Shown here: positions 1 through 7,901 of the stretch, piece by piece | Layout of the letters: each line of letters starts with the position of its first letter | How positions within the stretch are numbered: position 1 is the first letter of the stretch | Source: an uncultured Oscillibacter sp. | GTDB lineage: Bacteria; Bacillota; Clostridia; Oscillospirales; Oscillospiraceae | Length of the DNA: 64,000 nucleotides | NCBI GenBank assembly: GCA_910583785.1 | Contig: CAJTZK010000012.1 | Location: 1 to 64,000 of the forward strand | Reading direction: 5' to 3' | The notes under the pieces: generated by a model | The model's database searches: none | What the model saw: only the letters and a program-made list of their open reading frames with translations | What the model was told of the DNA's origin: nothing | Program-made: the position numbers and the translations under genes

Positions 1-1
1 G

Positions 2-2764
2 GACGGCGGGACCCAGGACTGGCTCCTCATGTTCAAAAACGAGACCCACAACCACCCCACGGAGATCGAGCCCTTCGGCGGCGCGGCCACCTGCATCGGC
101 GGCTGCATCCGGGACCCCCTTTCCGGCCGGGCCTACGTCCATCAGGCCATGCGCCTCACGGGCTGCGGCGATCCCCGGACGCCCCTGGAAGACACGCTTC
201 CCGGCAAGCTCCCCCAGCGGAAGCTCTGCCAGACGGCGGCGGCGGGCTACTCCTCCTACGGAAACCAGATCGGCCTGGCCACCGGGCACGTGGCCGAGGT
301 CTACCACCCCGGCTATGTGGCCAAGCACCTGGAGGTGGGCGCGGTGGTGGGCGCGGCCCCGGCGGAGAACGTCCGGCGGGAGCGTCCCGTTCCCGGGGAC
401 GTGGTCATCCTCCTGGGGGGCCGCACGGGCCGGGATGGCATTGGCGGGGCCACGGGCTCCTCTAAGAGCCACAACCAAACCTCCCTCCAGACCATGGCCA
501 GCGAGGTCCAGAAAGGCAACGCCCCGGAGGAGCGGAAAATCCAGCGTCTCTTCCGGGACGGGAAGGTCACCCGCCTCATCAAACGCTGTAATGATTTCGG
601 CGCGGGGGGCGTCAGCGTCGCCATCGGCGAGCTGGCGGACGGCCTGGCCATCGATCTGGACACCGTGCGAAAGAAGTACGACGGCCTGGACGGCACGGAG
701 CTGGCCATCTCCGAAAGCCAGGAGCGCATGGCCGTAGTGGTGGCCCCCGGGGACGCGGAAACCTTTATCGCCGCCGCCCGGGCGGAAAACCTGGAGGCCT
801 ACCAGGTAGCCGTGGTGACGGAGGAACCCCGCATGATCATGCGCTGGCAAGGGGAAACCATTGTCAGCCTGAGCCGGGAGTTCCTGAACTCCAACGGCGC
901 AGTGAAACATGCCAAGGTCTCCGTCCCGGAAATCCGGCGTTCCCTCCCGATAGGCGGTTCCGGAAGCCTGCGGGAAACGGCCTCCAGCCTGCAATGCGCC
1001 TCCCGCCGGGGGCTGGTGGAGCGGTTTGACTCCACCATTGGCGCGGGCAGCGTCACCATGCCCTATGGCGGCAGGACCCAGCGGACCCCCGCCCAGTCCA
1101 TGGCCGCCCTCCTGCCCGTCCTGCCGGGCCAGGAGACGGAGCAGGCCAGCGTCATGGCCTGGGGCTTCGACCCGGAGATTATGAGCGGGGACCCCTACAC
1201 CGGGGCCATGAGCAGCGTGGTCCTCTCCTTGGCAAAACTGGTGGCCTCCGGCGCGGACTACAAGGCCGCTTACCTCACCTTACAGGAGTACTTCGAGAAG
1301 CTGCGCCAGGACCCGGACCGCTGGGGCAAGCCCTTCGCCGCCCTCCTGGGGGCCATGGAAGCCCAGATGGACTTCGGCGCGGCGGCCATCGGCGGCAAGG
1401 ACTCCATGTCCGGGTCCTTCCTGGACCTGGACGTTCCCCCCACGCTGATTTCCTTTGCCATCGCTCCTATTCAGGCGGGAGAGGTCCTCACGCCTGAGTT
1501 CAAGAAGGCGGGACACCCGGTGTATGCTTTCGGCGGCGTCAACGCGAAGAATCTGAAAGCCGCCTGGGAGGCGTTCCACCAGCTGGCCCAAAGCGGCAAG
1601 GTCAAAGCCGCCTGGGCCGTGGAGCACAGCACGGCGGAGGCGGTCATGAACATGTCCTTCGGCAACCGCGTCGGCTTCACCGCCGGCGGCGCCGTCCCCC
1701 ACCGCTGGTACGGCCTGAACCGGGGGACCATTGTGGCGGAACTGACGGAGGATATTGACCTCCCCTGCGCCAAGCGCATTGGCGTCACTACGGCGGAGCC
1801 CGTGATTACCATTGGTGATGATTCCGCCCCCATCAACGAGCTGTTATCGCTGAACGAGGCGGTTTTGGCGGACGTATATCCCACCCGGACCCCCGTGGAG
1901 GGCACCGCCCCCATTCTGCCCTGTCCCGCCTTCACCCGCCCCGCCCCCAAGATTGGCGCCTCAAAGCCCAAGGTTCTCATCCCCGTTTTCCCCGGCACCA
2001 ACTGCGAGTATGACAGCGCCCGGGCCGCCCAGAGGGCGGGCCTGGAGGCGGAAATTTTCGTCGTGGGCAACCAGTCCGCCAAGGACGTGGCGGAGTCCGC
2101 CTCCCGTTTTGCCAAGGCCCTTCGGGGAAGCCAGATTCTCTTCCTCCCCGGCGGCTTCTCCGGCGGCGACGAGCCCGACGGCTCCGGCAAGTTCATCACC
2201 GCCTTCCTCCGGGGCCCGGAGACCTCCCAGGCGGTCATGGACCTCCTCCAGAACCGGGATGGCCTGGCCCTGGGCATCTGCAACGGCTTCCAGGCCCTCA
2301 TCAAGCTGGGACTGGTGCCCTACGGCGAAATCCGGGACACGGACGAGAACTGCCCCACCCTCTCCTTCAATGCCATCGGGCGGCACCAGTCCAAGATCGT
2401 AAATACCCGCATCGTCTCCAACAAGTCCCCCTGGCTGGCCCGGGTGACCCCCGGGGAGGTCTGCGCCGTCCCCACTTCCCATGGCGAGGGCCGCTTCCTC
2501 TGTGCCCCGGAGCTTCTGAACGCCCTGGCGGAAAACGGCCAGATTGCCACCCAGTACGCGGACCTGGAGGGCCTGCCCACCATGGACCCAGACTTCAACC
2601 CCAACGGCTCCGCCTGGGCTGTGGAGGGGATTACCTCCCCCGACGGGCGGGTCTTCGGCAAGATGGGCCACGCCGAGCGTATCGGCCCCGGCCTGTACCG
2701 GAACGTCCCCGGACAGTATGACCTCCACCTCTTCGAGGCCGCCAAGGACTACTTCCGTCTTTAA
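2..2764 (+). CDS. purL: Phosphoribosylformylglycinamidine synthase, 3' part (5' end outside window)
   Basis: This enzyme makes FGAM from FGAR, ATP and glutamine, the fourth step of purine synthesis, in the cytosol. The reading frame is open from base 2, and the first in-frame ATG (base 29) lies inside the conserved LLMFKNETHNHPTEI block, so it is not the start; about 330 residues are missing. Two AIRS-like synthase halves are followed by a C-terminal glutamine amidotransferase domain. That domain begins near KVLIPVFPGTNCEYD and has the nucleophile in LGICNGFQ and the His in TSHGEGRF. This is the large fused form rather than the separate PurL/PurQ/PurS of bacilli. No terminator hairpin follows; the next feature is a repeat element. 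Confidence 0.96.
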   Translation, partial: DGGTQDWLLMFKNETHNHPTEIEPFGGAATCIGGCIRDPLSGRAYVHQAMRLTGCGDPRTPLEDTLPGKLPQRKLCQTAAAGYSSYGNQIGLATGHVAEVYHPGYVAKHLEVGAVVGAAPAENVRRERPVPGDVVILLGGRTGRDGIGGATGSSKSHNQTSLQTMASEVQKGNAPEERKIQRLFRDGKVTRLIKRCNDFGAGGVSVAIGELADGLAIDLDTVRKKYDGLDGTELAISESQERMAVVVAPGDAETFIAAARAENLEAYQVAVVTEEPRMIMRWQGETIVSLSREFLNSNGAVKHAKVSVPEIRRSLPIGGSGSLRETASSLQCASRRGLVERFDSTIGAGSVTMPYGGRTQRTPAQSMAALLPVLPGQETEQASVMAWGFDPEIMSGDPYTGAMSSVVLSLAKLVASGADYKAAYLTLQEYFEKLRQDPDRWGKPFAALLGAMEAQMDFGAAAIGGKDSMSGSFLDLDVPPTLISFAIAPIQAGEVLTPEFKKAGHPVYAFGGVNAKNLKAAWEAFHQLAQSGKVKAAWAVEHSTAEAVMNMSFGNRVGFTAGGAVPHRWYGLNRGTIVAELTEDIDLPCAKRIGVTTAEPVITIGDDSAPINELLSLNEAVLADVYPTRTPVEGTAPILPCPAFTRPAPKIGASKPKVLIPVFPGTNCEYDSARAAQRAGLEAEIFVVGNQSAKDVAESASRFAKALRGSQILFLPGGFSGGDEPDGSGKFITAFLRGPETSQAVMDLLQNRDGLALGICNGFQALIKLGLVPYGEIRDTDENCPTLSFNAIGRHQSKIVNTRIVSNKSPWLARVTPGEVCAVPTSHGEGRFLCAPELLNALAENGQIATQYADLEGLPTMDPDFNPNGSAWAVEGITSPDGRVFGKMGHAERIGPGLYRNVPGQYDLHLFEAAKDYFRL

Positions 2765-2798
2765 CGGGAAGCCTCCGGTCCGGGGATGGTATCCTGTA

Positions 2799-3010
2799 GG
2801 GGCGGGCCTGTGTGTCCGCCCCGCGCCGTGTGCCTCCTAATCAAATAGAAAATGCGCAATCAGGCGCTCCCTTTCGGGAGTGTCCCATTCGAAGATTTTT
2901 TGTAGGCGCCGTGTTTTGGCTTGCGTTCCAGGACCCTGATGAATGGGTAGGTACAGGGAGCCGCCCCCACAAATCATTACCGTTATAAAATGCGCGAAGA
3001 GGACACTCCC
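2799..3010. repeat. Interspersed repeat copy 1, with MITE-like inverted ends
   Basis: This block of about 211 bases recurs almost identically, in the opposite orientation, at 34255-34465. By eye the copies differ in the length of one G run and in one C/T change. The part at 2876-3010 is bounded by inverted repeats of about 16 bases (GGGAGTGTCCCATTCG against the complement of CGAAGAGGACACTCCC, two mismatches). The remaining part carries the GC-rich GGGGCGGGCCTG module, also seen at 53818-53908. It fills most of the purL-pyrG gap (2765-3115). Reading frames inside it differ between copies, so it looks non-coding. Confidence 0.8.
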
Positions 3011-3025
3011 GCCCCCTCCGCGCCG

Positions 3026-3054
3026 TTGACAAGCGGGTGCGCAGATGATAAGAT
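3026..3054 (+). promoter_or_regulatory. pyrG promoter
   Basis: TTGACA at 3026-3031, a 17-base spacer and TAAGAT at 3049-3054 form a good sigma-A promoter just outside the repeat. The leader contains a perfect hairpin, CCGGCGGG-AG-CCCGCCGG, at 3072-3089. It has no U-run after it, so it is not an obvious attenuator. Confidence 0.7.
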
Positions 3055-3115
3055 GAGAGAGTATATGCAGTCCGGCGGGAGCCCGCCGGGCAGAACAAAA
3101 GAATAGGAGAGCGGT

Positions 3116-4714
3116 ATGGCAACGAAATACGTATTTGTCACCGGCGGCGTGGTCTCGGGCCTGGGCAAAGGCATCTGCGCGGCCTCCCTGGGGCGGCTTT
3201 TGAAGCAGCGGGGCGTCCGGGTGCGGAATCAGAAATTCGACCCCTATATCAACGTGGACCCCGGCACCATGAGCCCCTACCAGCACGGCGAGGTATTCGT
3301 CACCGAGGACGGCGCGGAGACCGATTTGGACCTGGGCCACTACGAGCGCTTTGTGGACGAGGATTTGAGCGGCAACAGCTCCATCTCCTCCGGCAAGATC
3401 TACTGGTCCGTGCTGAACCGGGAGCGCCGGGGGGACTACCTGGGGGCCACCGTCCAGATCATCCCCCACATCACCAACGAAATCAAAAGCCGGGTCTACG
3501 CCATGGCCAGCGAGGACGTGGACGTGGTCATCTGCGAAATCGGCGGTACCGTGGGCGATATCGAGTCCCAGCCCTTCCTGGAGGCCATCCGCCAGGTCCG
3601 GGCCGAGCGGCCCCAGGGGGACGTGCTTTTCATCCATGTGCCCCTCATTGTCGAGGTCCCCGGCTCCGGGGAACTGAAGTCCAAGCCCACCCAGCACTCC
3701 GTCAAGGAGCTCCTGGGCCTGGGCATCCAGCCGGACATTCTGGTCTGCCGCTGCGACACCCCCATCACCGCCGACATCCGGCGGAAGATCGCCCTGTTCT
3801 GCAACGTGGAGCCGGACTGCGTGATTCAAAACGCCACCGCCGAGACCCTTTACGAGGTCCCCCTGCTCATGGCCAAGGAGGGACTGGACACAGTGGTCTG
3901 CCGGAAGCTGGGCCTGATCACCCCCCAGGCGGACCTCCGGGAGTGGACCGCCATGGTCCAGCGGGAGAAGAACGCCCACAGGCATGTGGAAATCGCCCTG
4001 GTGGGCAAGTACGTCCAGCTCCACGACGCCTACCTCTCCGTGGTGGAGTCCCTGAACCACGCGGGCACCGCCAACGACGTGGTGGTGGATATCCGATGGG
4101 TGAACTCCGAGACCCTGACGGAGAAGAACCTGGAGGAGGAGCTGGGGGGCTGCGCCGGAATCATCGTCCCCGGCGGCTTCGGCGACCGGGGCATCGAGGG
4201 CATGATCCAGGCCGTGCGCTACGCCCGGGAGAGCAAGATCCCCTACTTCGGCGTGTGCCTGGGGATGCAGATGGCCGTCATTGAGTTCGCCCGGCACGTC
4301 CTGGGCTATGCCGACGCCCACTCCTCCGAGTTCTCCGAGACCACCCAGCACCCCGTCATCGCCCTGATGCCGGACCAGGTGAACGTCACCGACAAGGGCG
4401 GCACCATGCGCCTGGGCCGCTACCCCTGCGAGTTGAAGGAGGGCACCGAGAGCCGCCGCCTCTACGGCTCCGCCGAGATTTCCGAGCGCCACCGCCACCG
4501 CTTCGAGTTCAACAACGATTTCCGCGCCGAGATGGAGGCCAAGGGCCTGGTGCTGGCGGGCCTGTCCCCCAGCGGGCACCTGGTGGAAATCGTGGAGCTG
4601 CCGGACCACCCCTGGTTCGTGGGCGTCCAGTTCCACCCCGAGTTCAAGAGCCGCCCCGACCGGCCCCACCCCCTCTTCTACGGGTTCGTGAAGGCGGCGG
4701 CGGAGAGGGCCTGA
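3116..4714 (+). CDS. pyrG: CTP synthase
   Basis: This enzyme converts UTP to CTP using ATP and glutamine. The 532 residues match the usual length. The N-terminal synthase domain starts with KYVFVTGGVVSGLGKG (P-loop) and includes CEIGGTVGDIES. The C-terminal class I amidotransferase has the glycine-rich PGGFGDRG, the nucleophile in GVCLGMQ and the final HPEFKSRP with the catalytic His-Glu. The ATG at 3116 follows AGGAG with good spacing and gives the standard family N-terminus. It has its own promoter and is followed after 2 bases by a small unknown gene. Confidence 0.98.
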   Translation: MATKYVFVTGGVVSGLGKGICAASLGRLLKQRGVRVRNQKFDPYINVDPGTMSPYQHGEVFVTEDGAETDLDLGHYERFVDEDLSGNSSISSGKIYWSVLNRERRGDYLGATVQIIPHITNEIKSRVYAMASEDVDVVICEIGGTVGDIESQPFLEAIRQVRAERPQGDVLFIHVPLIVEVPGSGELKSKPTQHSVKELLGLGIQPDILVCRCDTPITADIRRKIALFCNVEPDCVIQNATAETLYEVPLLMAKEGLDTVVCRKLGLITPQADLREWTAMVQREKNAHRHVEIALVGKYVQLHDAYLSVVESLNHAGTANDVVVDIRWVNSETLTEKNLEEELGGCAGIIVPGGFGDRGIEGMIQAVRYARESKIPYFGVCLGMQMAVIEFARHVLGYADAHSSEFSETTQHPVIALMPDQVNVTDKGGTMRLGRYPCELKEGTESRRLYGSAEISERHRHRFEFNNDFRAEMEAKGLVLAGLSPSGHLVEIVELPDHPWFVGVQFHPEFKSRPDRPHPLFYGFVKAAAERA

Positions 4715-4716
4715 CC

Positions 4717-5169
4717 ATGGCGGGAATTTTTGACGAGGCCAATATGCGCCAGGTCCTGGGGGCCTGCCTCCCGGAGGGGGAAACCCTTGCCGCGGGCATC
4801 CATGCCATCACCCTCCAGGTGAACCAGAAGAAGACCTCCTATTTCGACGTGTACGCCGGCGTGACGGAGCACTTCCTGCTGGTGGCCGAGTGCGAGGAGC
4901 GGAAGTACCTGACGGCGGCCTATCCCCTGCTCCCGGACCTGCGGAAGAGCGTTGCGGAGGACGTGGGCGCGTGCTTCCCCTTTGAAAGCATCCAGAACTG
5001 CGTCATTAAAAAAGGCATGATGGGGGCCGTCAACTGCGCCATCACCTTCCGGGACGGAAGCTTCCTCAAGCTCCAGATGCCCAAACGGGGCGGCCTGGGG
5101 GGCGGGATGCCTCACCATGCGGAGTACCGGGAGAAGATTCTCGCCCGGCTGGAGCGGTTCCAGGGCTGA
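4717..5169 (+). CDS. Conserved protein of unknown function, 150 aa
   Basis: I do not recognise this family. The start is 2 bases after the pyrG stop, so it is probably cotranscribed and translationally coupled. The protein is soluble, with no signal peptide or membrane segment. Alternating hydrophobic stretches (TSYFDVYAGVTEHFLLVAEC, then YLTAAYPL, CAITFRDGSFLKLQM) suggest a beta-rich fold such as a PH-like barrel, which is an inference from pattern only. The C-terminus is a short helix, EYREKILARLERF. The ORF has the same codon style as its neighbours and ends before a strong hairpin, so it is probably real. Confidence 0.75.
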   Translation: MAGIFDEANMRQVLGACLPEGETLAAGIHAITLQVNQKKTSYFDVYAGVTEHFLLVAECEERKYLTAAYPLLPDLRKSVAEDVGACFPFESIQNCVIKKGMMGAVNCAITFRDGSFLKLQMPKRGGLGGGMPHHAEYREKILARLERFQG

Positions 5170-5201
5170 GCGGCAAACCATCCCGGTTTTGGCAAAACAA
5201 C

Positions 5202-5227
5202 AGGAGCTCCGGTTTCCCGGAGCTCCT
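5202..5227. terminator. Bidirectional terminator between convergent genes
   Basis: An 11-base-pair hairpin, AGGAGCTCCGG-TTTC-CCGGAGCTCCT, lies between the pyrG operon and the leftward XRE gene. The XRE stop codon overlaps its right arm. On the minus strand it is followed by the T-rich tail GTTGTTTTG. Confidence 0.75.
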
Positions 5228-5474
5228 ACGGTTCCAACAATTCCTCCACCGTCGCGCCCAATGCCTGGGCCAGGGCCTTCAATTCGATGTCCGTTACAAA
5301 CCGCTGCCCGCTCTCGATGCGCTGGACCGCGTTCTTGTCCACGTCCAGCCCGCCCAGCTGGAGCAAGTCCGCCAACCCCCGCTGGGACAGCTTCGGCTTT
5401 TTGGCTTTGCGCAAAGCGGCTACCTGTGTGCCGCAGAGATTGCGTTTACCATCTGGAGCGCGATTCTTGTACAT
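5226..5474 (-). CDS. XRE-family helix-turn-helix regulator, 82 aa
   Basis: A small DNA-binding protein. An N-terminal basic stretch (MYKNRAPDGKRNLCG) is followed by a Cro/CI-type HTH: VAALRKAKKPKLSQRGLADL as helices 1-2, then DKNAVQRIESGQRFVTDIEL and ALAQALGATVEELLEP, the typical XRE ending. It has no extra sensor domain. It is transcribed away from a small unknown gene at 5572, and the gap between them has nested inverted repeats (5492-5551) that are good candidates for its own operator. Start: first ATG, with AAGGATGG upstream. Confidence 0.88.
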   Translation of the reverse strand: MYKNRAPDGKRNLCGTQVAALRKAKKPKLSQRGLADLLQLGGLDVDKNAVQRIESGQRFVTDIELKALAQALGATVEELLEP

Positions 5475-5491
5475 AAAACCATCCTTAACAT

Positions 5492-5551
5492 TTAGTGATT
5501 GTCATTTAAACCATTTTATGGTATCCTGTAAGAACAGTTGACATTCACTAA
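5492..5551. promoter_or_regulatory. Nested inverted repeats between divergent genes; candidate XRE operator and promoter
   Basis: TTAGTGATTGTCA (5492-5504) is mirrored by TGACATTCACTAA (5539-5551), 12 of 13 bases complementary. Between them lies the palindrome ACCAT-TTT-ATGGT (5510-5522). A plus-strand promoter, TTGTCA (5499-5504), 17 bases, TATCCT (5522-5527), is embedded in these sites, so binding would block it. Confidence 0.6.
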
Positions 5552-5571
5552 GTGCCAAAAGGAGGTTTTTT

Positions 5572-5823
5572 ATGGACTACAAAACACACGAGGAACTGCT
5601 GGCCAATGTAATCGGCACTCTGGTCATACGGCATCTAAGAGGGGAAACCATCCCCAGGGAAATCGCCGGGGCCATGGAGTCCAAGGCCGTGCGGACGCTG
5701 GAGCATATCCGGCATATCCTGAACGACGACAGCGTGGACGACCCGGATTGCTTTCTCCGGATTGAGGCCATTGTCTGCGCCATGGAGGACGGGGGAATCC
5801 CGGTGCAGCGCCACGATTTTTAA
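5572..5823 (+). CDS. Small protein of unknown function, 83 aa
   Basis: The start has a near-perfect AAAAGGAGG at 5557-5565, and the upstream region carries a promoter and candidate operators. The protein is soluble and helical, with no membrane segment: YKTHEELLANVIGTLVIRHL, then RTLEHIRHILNDDSVDDPDC and IEAIVCAMEDGGIPVQRHDF. I do not recognise a family. It is divergent from an XRE regulator, which probably controls it. Confidence 0.75.
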   Translation: MDYKTHEELLANVIGTLVIRHLRGETIPREIAGAMESKAVRTLEHIRHILNDDSVDDPDCFLRIEAIVCAMEDGGIPVQRHDF

Positions 5824-5841
5824 TGCAAAAAGGAGTACCCT

Positions 5842-5880
5842 ATGAACCTGAAATTCTTTGCCGCGGAGAGTGCCTCCTAA
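5842..5880 (+). CDS. Possible 12-residue leader ORF upstream of the RNHCP gene
   Basis: The frame ATG...TAA encodes MNLKFFAAESAS and is preceded by AAAAGGAG with ideal spacing (5827-5834). The following 70 bases to the RNHCP start contain GGGAGG and CCTCCCGG segments that could pair. It could be a translated leader, or just the decayed 5' end of something longer. There is no direct evidence beyond the ribosome site. Confidence 0.35.
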   Translation: MNLKFFAAESAS

Positions 5881-5950
5881 CCGGGAGGCTGGCAAATTTC
5901 ACTCCGCCATTCCTCCCGGAAGATACAGAATCATCTTCAGGAGGAACACC

Positions 5951-6376
5951 ATGAACCGTGAGAATAAACGGAAGCAATACGAAAAAGGCTACTATAAAAC
6001 CCACCCCTGCACCGACAGCTTCACCTGCCGGGCCTGCGGCCGCCTGGTCACCCCCGCCGGGGCGGGCGGGAACCACCGCAACCACTGTCCCAACTGCCTC
6101 GCCAGCGCCCACCTGGACGTAGAACCCGGCGACCGGGCGGCGGACTGCGGTGGCATCATGGACCCCATCGCCGTGTGGGTCCGCAAGGGGGGCGAGTGGG
6201 CCGTGGTCCACCGCTGCCGCCGCTGCGGAGCCCTCAGCTCCAACCGGGTGGCGGCGGATGACAACCCCATGAAGCTGATGAGCATCGCCATGAAGCCCCT
6301 GTGCGCCCCACCCTTCCCGCTGGAGCGCATCGAGGAGATGACCGCCCTCATGGGCGGCGAGGGGCGCTTGGGATAA
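5951..6376 (+). CDS. RNHCP domain protein
   Basis: The protein contains the signature NHRNHCPNCLAS that names the RNHCP domain, plus other Cys pairs (CRACGRLV near residue 23, CRRCGAL near residue 95), giving likely zinc-knuckle sites. The function of the family is not established. It is cytosolic and 141 residues long. The start at 5951 follows TCAGGAGG; an upstream in-frame extension to 5858 has no ribosome site and runs through the leader, so I rejected it. It is followed by the M24 peptidase gene. Confidence 0.85.
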   Translation: MNRENKRKQYEKGYYKTHPCTDSFTCRACGRLVTPAGAGGNHRNHCPNCLASAHLDVEPGDRAADCGGIMDPIAVWVRKGGEWAVVHRCRRCGALSSNRVAADDNPMKLMSIAMKPLCAPPFPLERIEEMTALMGGEGRLG

Positions 6377-6440
6377 AATGAACCGGGCGGGGCCGTTTTC
6401 CGGCCCTGCCCATTCCAAAACCGGAAGGACTGCCTTTACC

Positions 6441-7532
6441 ATGAACCATTATGCCGCCATTGCCGCCGCCTTAGAGGCGGAAAACCTGGACGCGGTCCTC
6501 CTCACCGGGGAGGCCAACCGCTTTTACGCCTCCGGCTTCTTCACCCCCGGCGCGGACGCCACGGCCCTCGTGACAAAAAAGGGCGCGGTGTTTTTCACCG
6601 ACGCCCGCTACACGGAAGCCGCCGCCCGCCATCTGGACGGGGCGGAGCTCCGGGAGGTCAAGCCCGGAAAGGGCCTGATGGACCAGCTCAAGGAGCTGGT
6701 GTTTTTAAAGGGCGTCCGCCGCCTGGGCTTTGAGGACGCGGCCATGTCCGTCCAGTCCTTCCGGCGGCTGGAAAAGGCCCTGGACGAGGAGGGCCGCCCC
6801 CCCTGCGAGCTGGTTCCCGCCTCGGAACCCATTATGAAGCTCCGGCAGACTAAGGACGCGGCGGAGCTCCAAGCCATGGAGGCCGCCCAGGGCATTGCCG
6901 AGCGGGCCCTGGAGGACATTTTGAAGGAAATCCGCCCCGGCGTGGCGGAGCGGGAAATCGCCGCCCGGCTCCAATACCTCATGCTGCACTACGGCGCGTC
7001 CGATATGTCCTTCGACCCCATCGTGGTCTCCGGGCCCAATGGCAGCCTGCCCCACGGCGTGCCCTCGGGGCGGGAGATTCAAGCCGGGGAGTTTGTCACC
7101 ATGGACTTCGGGTGCGTTTACGGGGGCTACTGCTCCGACATGACCCGGACCGTGGCGGTGGGCTCCGTGACGGAAGAAATGGAGCGGGTTTACCAAACCG
7201 TCCTGGCCGCCCAGGAGGCGGGTATCGCCGCCGCCAAGGCCGGAGTCCCCGGCAAGGCGGTGGACGCCGCCGCCCGGGCCGTCATCCAGGAAGCGGGCTA
7301 TGGGGAGTACTTCACCCACAGCTTCGGCCACGGGGTGGGCGTGGAAATCCACGAGGCCCCCAACGCCGCCGCTTCCAACGAAAAGCCCCTCCCCGCCGGG
7401 GCGGTGATCTCGGCGGAGCCGGGGATTTACATTCCCGGGAACTTAGGCGTCCGCATCGAGGACGTGATTTTGATTACCCCGGAGGGCCGCCGGAACCTGA
7501 CCAAGGCCCCCAAGGAACTGCTGATTCTCTAA
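6441..7532 (+). CDS. pepP: M24 family Xaa-Pro aminopeptidase
   Basis: This metallo-aminopeptidase removes the N-terminal residue before proline from cytosolic peptides. The creatinase-like N-terminal domain (residues 1-125) begins MNHYAAIAAALEAENLDAVL. The pita-bread catalytic domain shows the dinuclear metal ligands: Asp in MDFGCVYGG, Asp in YCSDMTRTVAVG, His in HSFGHGVGVEIHE, Glu in ISAEPGIYIPG and Glu in GVRIEDV. The 363-residue length fits the clostridial family. The ATG at 6441 follows GGAAGGA. An upstream in-frame start at 6378 would pass through a hairpin and lacks a ribosome site. Confidence 0.94.
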   Translation: MNHYAAIAAALEAENLDAVLLTGEANRFYASGFFTPGADATALVTKKGAVFFTDARYTEAAARHLDGAELREVKPGKGLMDQLKELVFLKGVRRLGFEDAAMSVQSFRRLEKALDEEGRPPCELVPASEPIMKLRQTKDAAELQAMEAAQGIAERALEDILKEIRPGVAEREIAARLQYLMLHYGASDMSFDPIVVSGPNGSLPHGVPSGREIQAGEFVTMDFGCVYGGYCSDMTRTVAVGSVTEEMERVYQTVLAAQEAGIAAAKAGVPGKAVDAAARAVIQEAGYGEYFTHSFGHGVGVEIHEAPNAAASNEKPLPAGAVISAEPGIYIPGNLGVRIEDVILITPEGRRNLTKAPKELLIL

Positions 7533-7550
7533 AAAGGAGGGATTCCCCCT

Positions 7551-7901
7551 ATGCTCATGCTCTGGTATCCCAAGTGCACCACCTGTCAGAAAGCGAAAAA
7601 ATGGCTGGACGAGAAGGGCTTTGCCTGTGAGGTCCGGGACATCAAGCTGGAAAACCCCACGGAGGAGGAGCTCCGCGGGTGGTATCAAGCCAGCGGCCTG
7701 CCCCTGAAGCGCTTTTTCAACACCAGCGGCCTCCAGTACAAGGCCCTGGGCCTGAAAGACAAGCTCCCCGTCATGGATGAGGAGGAGCAGCTGGCCCTGC
7801 TGGCCACCGACGGCATGCTGGTAAAGCGGCCCATCCTGGTGGGGGACGGCTTTGTCCTCACCGGCTTCAAGCCCCAGGAGTGGGAGGAGAAGCTGGGATG
7901 A
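7551..7901 (+). CDS. ArsC/Spx/MgsR family thioredoxin-fold protein
   Basis: 116 residues with the ArsC-like fold. The redox motif is CTTC at residues 9-12 (LWYPKCTTCQKAKKWL), and the C-terminal signature is LVKRPILVGDGFVLTGF. Members are glutaredoxin-dependent arsenate reductases (ArsC), the YffB group, or RNA-polymerase-binding Spx regulators. It lacks a clear arsenic context, and the CxxC is as in Spx. I cannot decide between a redox enzyme and a regulator. The ribosome site is AAAAGGAGG. It overlaps the next gene by ATGA, so it is coupled to the dihydrouridine synthase. Confidence 0.87.
   Translation: MLMLWYPKCTTCQKAKKWLDEKGFACEVRDIKLENPTEEELRGWYQASGLPLKRFFNTSGLQYKALGLKDKLPVMDEEEQLALLATDGMLVKRPILVGDGFVLTGFKPQEWEEKLG

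Noticed and set aside
2837..4669. 610-codon minus-strand frame opposite pyrG
   Set aside because: It is a shadow of pyrG in a GC-rich genome: low-complexity His/Gly/Val composition, no ribosome site, and pyrG is certain.
6386..6411. GC-rich hairpin before the M24 peptidase as a terminator
   Set aside because: It has no U-run on either strand and lies only 30 bases from the ribosome site; its role is unclear.
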